64,000 bases of DNA from an uncultured Paracoccaceae bacterium (GTDB taxonomy: Bacteria; Pseudomonadota; Alphaproteobacteria; Rhodobacterales; Rhodobacteraceae): assembly GCA_947489445.1 (NCBI GenBank), contig CANLDN010000015.1, positions 1 through 64,000 of the forward strand, written 5' to 3'. The notes under the pieces were generated by a model. That model ran no database searches. It saw only the letters and a list, made by a program, of their open reading frames with translations, and was not told the DNA's origin. Position numbers and translations under genes: made by a program. Positions 57,685 through 64,000 of this stretch are shown one piece after another; position 1 is the first letter of the stretch; every line of letters starts with the position of its first letter.

Positions 57685-57887
57685 TCTATTTTGAACATGA
57701 AATCTTGACCTTCGGGACAGGCACGAAAAAAGAAATCAACACTATGGCCGCGTCTTTGAAAGAGTGGGGCGCTGCTGGTTATGAAGTTGTAAGCGTCGTT
57801 CCCATTCAAATTGGCGGTGCGGTAGTAACCGTTTTCCTTAAACGGGAAGTAGTCGTTGAAAACGATAGTGATGGGAAGGCAGCATGA
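57681..57887 (+). CDS. DUF4177-like small protein
   Basis: A 68-residue protein with the DUF4177 pattern (MIYFEHEILTFGTGTKKEIN, then LKEWGAAGYEVVSVVPIQIG and GAVVTVFLKRE). It overlaps virB11 by four bases. Function is unknown. Its position inside the operon suggests a secretion-system accessory role. Confidence 0.75.
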   Translation: MIYFEHEILTFGTGTKKEINTMAASLKEWGAAGYEVVSVVPIQIGGAVVTVFLKREVVVENDSDGKAA

Positions 57888-58288
57888 TAAAGCCAACATT
57901 GATCATTGCAGCAGTTCTTAGCGCCGTCGCCAGTTGGGCGGCGGCGCAGTCCGTATCTACCAATGGTAACAATGACTATGCATTCTGTGCGAACCGGCCA
58001 GATCGTCCAGCAATGGTCGAAGATATGCCATTCCGCGAAGCCCACCGGGGCATTCTTATTCAACGCCTGTACGCCGCCAATGCGTTGGAGAGGGTGGTTG
58101 AGAGTGATGATTGTTCGTGTGAAACACGATTTCCTGCATGGGATAGTGCTGTCGAACAGTATCTCGAACTTTACGCTGGTATCGAAGATCGGCACGAAAT
58201 TCGTTCTCTGACCTCGGAGTTTACCCGAGCAATCAATGACTACCGCAAGCTGGCTCGACCAATCTGCGAAGAAGTCGGAAACTGGTAA
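57884..58288 (+). CDS. Small secreted protein in the virB operon
   Basis: A 134-residue exported protein: a signal peptide (IIAAVLSAVASWAAAQS) and a helical mature domain with several Cys residues (YAFCANRPDRPAMVEDMPFR, VVESDDCSCETRFPAW). It overlaps the preceding gene (ATGA). No family was recognised. The position before virB6 recalls the small lipoproteins or entry-exclusion proteins of other systems, but there is no lipobox. Confidence 0.75.
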   Translation: MIKPTLIIAAVLSAVASWAAAQSVSTNGNNDYAFCANRPDRPAMVEDMPFREAHRGILIQRLYAANALERVVESDDCSCETRFPAWDSAVEQYLELYAGIEDRHEIRSLTSEFTRAINDYRKLARPICEEVGNW

Positions 58289-58303
58289 AGGAGAAACGAG
58301 AAA

Positions 58304-59383
58304 ATGAGTGTTGTTACGTTCTTTGTCGAAACTGCCGACAACTTCTTAGAGGATGCCGCAGAAACGCAGTTTGGTGCTGTTGCCGACACTGTTGGGACCA
58401 TTCTTATCGTCGCAATGACAATCGTTGTCTTGATGGTCCTGATCAATGCAATTTTCCAATATAAATCTATGGATGGAAGGCAAGCATTCTGGCTAGCGGT
58501 CAAGTTAACCTTAGTTGGGGTGTTCGCAACGAACTGGGCTCAATTCAACTCATTTTCGACGGCAATACTCAGTGGCATTGATAGTATTGCCGGTTCCCTT
58601 GTTGCGTCAGTAGGCGGAGGAACACCTGGGCCGTCCGGCACGTTTGCAGAGGAATTTGATGGGATCATTGAACAGTTTGGTCTCTATATGAATGCGATTG
58701 GCGACAACATGCACTGGATGATGGGCGCTTTGATGGGTGCCATCGGAACTGTGTTGTTGTCGATCTTAGGTGGTCTAGCCGCTTTCTTCCTCATTGCCTC
58801 ACGGTTGATGATCGCGTTGCTTCTTGGACTCGCCCCAATCATGATTTTCCTGACGCTGTTTGAAGTGACCAAGGATTACTTCGCACGGTGGCTTTCGGCG
58901 CTGATCTCTTTTGCGATGTATCCTGTATTTATTGCAGGCGTATTCGCAACAATCATTGGCGTCTCTAACGCCTTGATCAACGAGCTTGGTAGTCCTGACG
59001 GTGCATCTAATATTGGTGCTATCCTTCCATTCTTCATGATGGTTTTCATGGCAAAAGGCTTTATCCTTGCAACTCCATTTTTGGTGCGAGCGGTCTCAGG
59101 CAACATTGTAATGCCAGCACTTAACAGCGGGTTAGGCGGTGCCTATCAGTTTGGGGCGGCGGCGCTCGGTGGTAAACAGGCTCAGGCCAGAGCAAGCGTT
59201 GGCACGGCAACCGGTGCTGAATTGATCGCTTTGCGTGGCCGGAGTATGCTTGGCATTGGGAGAACAGAGAGAAGCCAAAAGTCAGCGGCAAACGACGCGA
59301 AGCCCGCGCCACAACCAACTGGCACTGGCGCCCAGCAACATCGTTTGCGTGAACGAGCTGACCGGCTGGCTGGTAAAAAGTAG
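58304..59383 (+). CDS. virB6: VirB6-like polytopic membrane protein
   Basis: A 359-residue protein with at least five or six membrane helices (TILIVAMTIVVLMVLINAIF, GALMGAIGTVLLSILGGLAA, LLLGLAPIMIFLTLF) and the VirB6/TrbL pattern LLGLAPIMIFLTLFEVTKDY. It forms the inner-membrane DNA channel. GGAG lies 15 bases upstream of the ATG, within AAAGGAGAAACGAGAAA. It is the last gene of the operon, followed by a strong terminator. Confidence 0.92.
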   Translation: MSVVTFFVETADNFLEDAAETQFGAVADTVGTILIVAMTIVVLMVLINAIFQYKSMDGRQAFWLAVKLTLVGVFATNWAQFNSFSTAILSGIDSIAGSLVASVGGGTPGPSGTFAEEFDGIIEQFGLYMNAIGDNMHWMMGALMGAIGTVLLSILGGLAAFFLIASRLMIALLLGLAPIMIFLTLFEVTKDYFARWLSALISFAMYPVFIAGVFATIIGVSNALINELGSPDGASNIGAILPFFMMVFMAKGFILATPFLVRAVSGNIVMPALNSGLGGAYQFGAAALGGKQAQARASVGTATGAELIALRGRSMLGIGRTERSQKSAANDAKPAPQPTGTGAQQHRLRERADRLAGKK

Positions 59384-59398
59384 AACATCATACGAAAC

Positions 59399-59433
59399 AG
59401 TAAAAGGGCCGCTCAACGAACGGCCCTTTTACT
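59399..59433. terminator. Bidirectional terminator between virB6 and virD4
   Basis: A perfect 13-pair hairpin AGTAAAAGGGCCG-CTCAACGAA-CGGCCCTTTTACT. T runs flank it on both strands, so it serves both the virB operon and the convergent virD4 operon. Confidence 0.92.
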
Positions 59434-59448
59434 TTGTGCTGACCTCGA

Positions 59449-61617
59449 TCACTCTGCGGCGGTGACTTTCATGCCCCCCTGCCCGTCCGTTCCATGCTCA
59501 GCTTCAAAAGCTGCAAGTTGCCGCTCTGTATCCTCAATCGCTGCAATGTCCGCTTCGGACGGGGCTTCAAGATTGAAATTCTGCTGAACGGCCAAATTAA
59601 GCTGCGCCTGTCGATCATCAAAATCACGGCTTGCCTGAACAACGGCCTTGGCACGTTTCCGGCCAGAAGTGGTCAGCTTACCGGTCGAAGGCGTGGCTGC
59701 CGCCATTTCTACCGACACCGGTTGCGGTTTTTCCCGCTCGGCTTTCTCCGACACGTCCACCCCTGCCCCGCCTTCGGGAATTGGGTCTTGGCCTTTGATT
59801 GGCTTTTCCGCAGGCGAAGCCGGTTCGTTCTCTGGCATAGGCTCTTGACCCTTCACGGGTTGATCCATTGGCGTCGCCGGTTGTTCCATCACTTCGCGCT
59901 CTGGTGCGGTCTCCGGGGCTGGTCCAGTAGCCTTGGCTTGATCTGAAAGCGAAACCTTATCCAGAGACGTTTCTGGGAACGGCAATTCGCCCTTTTGAGC
60001 CGAGTGGATGCCTTTGAAAAAGGGATCATCGAAATACTGGATGCGCTTCGCTCTGATCGGCATTTGCGCATCCACTACAATGATAATGTCATCCAATGGC
60101 AAGCGACGTGCTTCGTCTTCGGGCAGCAATGACACTTCTTCTGTCCGCTCTGACATGCTGCGACCTTCAAACGGGTTTTTCCCAATGGAACGGGACCGAG
60201 TGACAACCCGCTTTGTGGTTTTACCCACTGCCTTGCTCAATTCTTCAACGGTTTTTTCATCCGATGGCGTCAGGTAAAGTTTGACACCGGCGTTACCTTG
60301 CAAAGCACGTCGGGTGTTCTCGCCGTAGATTTCGTCCAAGGCTGGGATGGTCTGCGTGACAATAGCCAAGTGGCCTTTGTAGGATCGCAGCGTTTCAATG
60401 CTGTCGGTCACAATTGGCATTTTTCCAAGGCGGTTGAACTCGTCCAGCATGATCATGACAGGCCACGGCTCATCGGGGCCAGGTTCTTTGTCCTGCACGG
60501 ATGAAATCAGATCAGAGAAGAACAATCGGATCAGCGCCGCCATTGGCTTGACCATGTTTGGTGACACCACCAGAAAAACGGAAAAAGGCTTCTTCCGAAT
60601 GGTCCGAAAATCGAAATCCGAAACCTGAGTGGCTTTGTCGATCGCGGGGTTGCTCCACTGGTCCAAACCAGACGTCATAAGCAGCGACACATAAGACGTG
60701 AGCGTGTCATTGTTGGTTGAGGCCATACGTTCAAAGATCAGCTTACCGGCGCGGTTCTGTATCTCGTCACGGCGCATCATGAACTCTTTTTGCTTATTAC
60801 CACCGCTGGCCGTGATCCGGTAAATTTCACCGAGCGTCGGGCGTTCCCTCTCGAACGCCAAAAGGCCGGCTGCAACAAACAGGTCGATACCACCTTTCAA
60901 TAGACCTTGAACGCGGTCGCTGTCAGCTTGCAGAAAAAGTGACGCCAACAACTGCAATTCCATCTGCTGACGGTCGGGATCCTCTAACTCCGCGATCCGC
61001 AGCAAGGGGTTGTAGCGATGGCTGCGTCGGTCATGCCAGTCTGTCGGGGCAAAACGGTAAACCTTGTCGCCTTCTGCCGCTCGATGTCGCGCTGTGGCTT
61101 CAAAATTCTCCCCTTTCACGTCCAGGACCACGGCTGATCCCTTGAAGGTCAGAAGGTTCGGAATGACAAAGCCTGTGGTTTTACCTCGGCCTGTCGGGGC
61201 GACGATCAACGCATGTGGAAAAACATTCGAGCTGATCAGCTTACCGTTGCCCTTGGGCTTTCCCAACTTACCGATGATAAACCCCGTTCCCGGTTTGCTA
61301 AAGAAACCGTTCTTGCGCATGTGCTGCGCTTTCTGCCATTGAGTGCGGCCAAATTTCGTCAGGGCGTTTCCTGACAAAACCGCGCTCAACAAAAGGCCGG
61401 TCACGCCAAAGCCACCAACAATTAAGTTCACCAGTCGAAAGTCGTCTGGGCGGAACCGCTGTAAGCCGGTGTAATTCTCAGCAAGCCACATGAAGTCCAA
61501 TTCGGCGTTCATGCCATAGTCGCGGAACGTCAGAAAAGCGGTTGCAACGACATAGCCAATCGCCAAGAACACTGCTGTCAGTAGGAATATTCCTGCTGCA
61601 ATTTTTCCCTTATCCAT
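59449..61617 (-). CDS. virD4: VirD4 coupling protein
   Basis: A 722-residue coupling ATPase. Two N-terminal membrane helices flank a periplasmic loop (1-82), Walker A is VAPTGRGKTTGFV at 139-151, Walker B PVMIMLDEFNRLGKMPIVTD, and LAIVTQTIPALDEIYGENTR is the sensor block. The last 180 residues are disordered and Pro/Glu-rich. It recruits the relaxosome to the VirB channel. The start overlaps the relaxase stop by eight bases. Its first 80 residues are duplicated in the stub at 12241-12513. Confidence 0.96.
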   Translation of the reverse strand: MDKGKIAAGIFLLTAVFLAIGYVVATAFLTFRDYGMNAELDFMWLAENYTGLQRFRPDDFRLVNLIVGGFGVTGLLLSAVLSGNALTKFGRTQWQKAQHMRKNGFFSKPGTGFIIGKLGKPKGNGKLISSNVFPHALIVAPTGRGKTTGFVIPNLLTFKGSAVVLDVKGENFEATARHRAAEGDKVYRFAPTDWHDRRSHRYNPLLRIAELEDPDRQQMELQLLASLFLQADSDRVQGLLKGGIDLFVAAGLLAFERERPTLGEIYRITASGGNKQKEFMMRRDEIQNRAGKLIFERMASTNNDTLTSYVSLLMTSGLDQWSNPAIDKATQVSDFDFRTIRKKPFSVFLVVSPNMVKPMAALIRLFFSDLISSVQDKEPGPDEPWPVMIMLDEFNRLGKMPIVTDSIETLRSYKGHLAIVTQTIPALDEIYGENTRRALQGNAGVKLYLTPSDEKTVEELSKAVGKTTKRVVTRSRSIGKNPFEGRSMSERTEEVSLLPEDEARRLPLDDIIIVVDAQMPIRAKRIQYFDDPFFKGIHSAQKGELPFPETSLDKVSLSDQAKATGPAPETAPEREVMEQPATPMDQPVKGQEPMPENEPASPAEKPIKGQDPIPEGGAGVDVSEKAEREKPQPVSVEMAAATPSTGKLTTSGRKRAKAVVQASRDFDDRQAQLNLAVQQNFNLEAPSEADIAAIEDTERQLAAFEAEHGTDGQGGMKVTAAE

Positions 61618-64000
61618 GAGTTTGCCCCTTTTCTGTATCAGCCCGAACCGTCTTCAATCGCTGCGCATCAAATTCTTCTTCAGCAATTTCTGAGACGACT
61701 TCGCGTGTGGCTTCACTGTTGGCTGTCTCGGCATCTGATTGCAGGTAGGCTTTTGCCGCATACAGACGGTCAAGACGTTCATCTATGACGTTCTCCAAGA
61801 CGTCGGAATCACCTTTGCGCAATGCTTCAAGCTGTTCGTCGTCCAACTCACGCTCGATCTGGTCGCGGAATGTCTGGCTGTCCTGACCATCATCGAACGG
61901 CCCGTTGATCTTCTCGGTGCGCTCATGCTCGATCACGCGGCGCATTTCAGCGGTTTCGGCCTGATCCGTCCGGTATGGCCGAATGGCATTGTCGAACTCA
62001 CGCACCCTCGCATCGGAAAACTCTCGCGCCTGAACCGCGTCCCGCTCATAATCTGGATCGTTTAGACGGTCTGTTTCGGGCTGATTGTCACGGGCCAGCC
62101 CATCACGCATTTGCTCTCCATAGCGATCCGCCGTGTCCCGCAGGTAAGCGTCGATCCGCCTTTGGTCGGCGGGGGTAACATCTGCATCATTGCGGCTCTG
62201 CGCCAGTGTCGTGAAGGCAGCACCCATCGCGGCACCATTCACACCACCACCCTCGCGGTTGCGTTCAATCGAGACGGCTTCAAAACGTGAATACTCGTCG
62301 GCCCGCTCGTCAAACTGTTCACGCACGCCACGGTCAATATCGGCAACAATCTCTCTGTCCGACATATCGGCCCGCAGGGCGTTGTTCTGATCTGCCTGAA
62401 CGTATGTCGCTGGCTTCTCCATATCATCGCCAAGTTTATCCCATGAACGGGACGCAAGCTGCGCGTGGGCCGGTGACTTCGCGGCAAAGGCGTCGAACTC
62501 GGCTTGGCGGTTCTGCTGCAATTCTTGGTCGTTCTCACCGTCCCTGAACTCCTGTGTTTGAACAAGGTTTTCCTCAAGCCGTTCAAATTCGCGCCGGTCT
62601 TCGCGAGTCATCTGGATAAGCTCTGGGTTTTCAGTGATCCGTTCTTCGGCCCGCTGCGTCATTTCTAAGATGTAACCCCCAATGACGGACGCGGGCATTC
62701 CAGCACGTTCCATCGACTTCATATTCTGGTTGAATGCGTCGGTTACGGCCTCTTGGCGCTCGGCCTCGGCGATGCCCTGCTGTTCGGCCAGCGCAATGCC
62801 AGTATTTTGCTGATAGGCGAGCTGAACGTCCTCGTTATAACTATCATCAATAGCCCGCTGCATATCGTTATCGGAGATACCCATGCTGTCGATCTGTTCC
62901 TGCGTTGGCCCATCATCCAGCACTACTCCATCTTCTTTGATCACTTCGGCACGTTGAAGGGCCTCACCCAATCGCACATGGGCTTGATCCAGCTTTCCGG
63001 CTGCAATCTCCAAGTCATCCTTGCGCTCAAGATTCAAGCCTTCGGTTTCTGCGATTTTCGTGAGGTCGTCCGCAATCCAACGCTGTTCCAAAGACGCGTT
63101 GTTGGCCCCCTGCTCTACCCGCGCAATAACAGCCTCCGACGATATGCCGGTTCCGCGCAACGAAGTTTCAATCTGCGCCCTCGTCTCTGGTTCACGCAAA
63201 GCACCAACGCCGTCTTTGTTGACGTTCGTTTCTGAGTAAACCCCTGTGTCTGACGGCGCTGCGGTCAGCTTTGAAGAACCGGTGCCAACAGGGTTCAAAT
63301 GCGCGACCGGTTGCAACGCATTATCCAACTGTTTTTCCATCCTTGGCCGTTCTGCTTCAGACGCAACCTGAATTTGCGCTTCAATCCGGTTAAGTCGATC
63401 CGTCAGGCTTGTTTTCAGATCATCGAAACTTTGCTGGTTATCCATGTAAACGTCTCCATCTGTTTGTAATTGACCCCCACGGGCAAGGACTTCGCCTGCG
63501 CGGAAAAGGGACTTTGAAATGTCTTCCCTGTTGTCGCTGTTCGCCTCTGCCGACAACGAAAGGTAGACTTTGGATGTGGTAGCGATGTCTGCCAAAGCGC
63601 GATCAAGGTCACGTCCAACCCTCTCCCGCTGAACCGGCTCCCGGCCCTCTGCTTTGGCGTCGTAAATTTCTTTCGTGCGTGGTGCATATGTTGCATCGCC
63701 GCGATCAAGCCTGCGGGTAGCTTCCAGCCGAACCCCAACTTTTTCGGCATGCTCAACCATCGAAAGGCGAAAATCGTCATAGTTGAAGTGATGATCACGC
63801 CCCAGATAGAAATACTCGCCTTCCTGGGAACGCCGGTTCAAAACGATATGTGCATGGGGATGCGCTCGATCTTCGTGAACCGCGATGATGTAGTCAAAGT
63901 TGCGATCCTCATTCTGAAAATGCTCGCGACACACAGCCGCGGTTATGTCCCGCACGTCTGCACCGCTCGTCCCTTGCGGATATGACATAAGCATGTGGGT
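61610..64000 (-). CDS. virD2: VirD2-like relaxase, N-terminus beyond the window
   Basis: At least 796 residues visible. The reading frame is open to the window edge, and the visible start (THMLMSYPQGTSGADVRDIT) is the interior of a relaxase domain, so the catalytic Tyr lies outside. Motif III is HEDRAHPHAHIVLNRR, a metal-binding HxDxxHPHxHxxxN. A long helical, acidic C-terminal region follows. The last 98 residues (NGPFDDGQDSQTF, LEALRKGDSDVLENV) are shared with the Fic toxin at 23383 and probably serve as the secretion signal. The relaxase nicks oriT and leads the strand through the channel. Confidence 0.95.
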   Translation of the reverse strand, partial: THMLMSYPQGTSGADVRDITAAVCREHFQNEDRNFDYIIAVHEDRAHPHAHIVLNRRSQEGEYFYLGRDHHFNYDDFRLSMVEHAEKVGVRLEATRRLDRGDATYAPRTKEIYDAKAEGREPVQRERVGRDLDRALADIATTSKVYLSLSAEANSDNREDISKSLFRAGEVLARGGQLQTDGDVYMDNQQSFDDLKTSLTDRLNRIEAQIQVASEAERPRMEKQLDNALQPVAHLNPVGTGSSKLTAAPSDTGVYSETNVNKDGVGALREPETRAQIETSLRGTGISSEAVIARVEQGANNASLEQRWIADDLTKIAETEGLNLERKDDLEIAAGKLDQAHVRLGEALQRAEVIKEDGVVLDDGPTQEQIDSMGISDNDMQRAIDDSYNEDVQLAYQQNTGIALAEQQGIAEAERQEAVTDAFNQNMKSMERAGMPASVIGGYILEMTQRAEERITENPELIQMTREDRREFERLEENLVQTQEFRDGENDQELQQNRQAEFDAFAAKSPAHAQLASRSWDKLGDDMEKPATYVQADQNNALRADMSDREIVADIDRGVREQFDERADEYSRFEAVSIERNREGGGVNGAAMGAAFTTLAQSRNDADVTPADQRRIDAYLRDTADRYGEQMRDGLARDNQPETDRLNDPDYERDAVQAREFSDARVREFDNAIRPYRTDQAETAEMRRVIEHERTEKINGPFDDGQDSQTFRDQIERELDDEQLEALRKGDSDVLENVIDERLDRLYAAKAYLQSDAETANSEATREVVSEIAEEEFDAQRLKTVRADTEKGQTHG

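Noticed and set aside
1..64000. CRISPR array
   Set aside because: The repeats found are dispersed, long and not regularly spaced. No cas gene was seen.

Overview
The window looks like part of a conjugative plasmid from an alphaproteobacterium of the Rhodobacteraceae (Roseobacter group). The evidence is a complete VirB-type type IV secretion operon with VirD4 and a VirD2-like relaxase, a RepC-type replication initiator, typical plasmid helper genes (ArdC, SSB, a large orphan ParB, DUF3768), and intergenic GC-rich hairpin elements of a style I associate with this family. No rRNA, tRNA or CRISPR array was seen. The relaxase gene runs off the right edge, so the window is a fragment. Whether the molecule is circular cannot be seen.

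Layout. 1-17 kb is a plasmid helper region, mostly leftward: ArdC, small unknown operons, SSB, an M15-type peptidase operon ending in a VirD4-like stub, and a PAPS-reductase-like enzyme with ParB and DUF3768. 17-28 kb is accessory: a Sel1 protein, secreted proteins, an IS3-family remnant, a DUF3644 protein, a Fic toxin with a VbhA-like antitoxin, and an operon ending in an H-NS-like protein. 28-34.7 kb holds a SRAP protein, RepC with tandem upstream repeats, a secreted protein, and an alpha/beta hydrolase with a multi-spanning membrane protein. 35-39.4 kb is cargo: DHFR-like enzyme with an HxlR regulator, serine hydrolase, HNH nuclease and serine recombinase. 39.4-47.1 kb is a restriction/defence block: GHKL ATPase, two HNH nucleases counting the one before it, McrB/McrC-like pair and a DNA methyltransferase. 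47.3-64 kb is the transfer region: virB operon rightward, then virD4 and relaxase leftward, separated by a strong bidirectional terminator.

The first 30 kb also carries at least six families of dispersed repeats (R1-R6), combined like modules. R1 is a 262-bp element in three almost identical copies, all on the same strand and all directly upstream of leftward helper or toxin-antitoxin genes. Its placement resembles single-stranded leading-region promoters of other conjugative plasmids. R2 and R3 have hairpins whose arms change together between copies, which suggests structured RNA. A separate AT-rich palindrome (core ACAATATTRTAA) lies upstream of ssb, the M15 peptidase operon, the H-NS operon, a secreted-protein gene and the virB operon, suggesting one plasmid regulon.

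The most notable coding finding is that the Fic toxin shares its C-terminal domain of about 95 residues with the C-terminus of the plasmid relaxase. This is the logic of VbhT, whose secretion-signal domain is shared with relaxases: a toxin that may be exported by the conjugation machine and held in check in the donor by its antitoxin. Other oddities are a stand-alone VirD4 N-terminal domain whose ribosome-binding site lies in a perfect 20-bp inverted repeat, a lytic transglycosylase embedded in VirB5-like ends, and an inverted broken copy of ssb.
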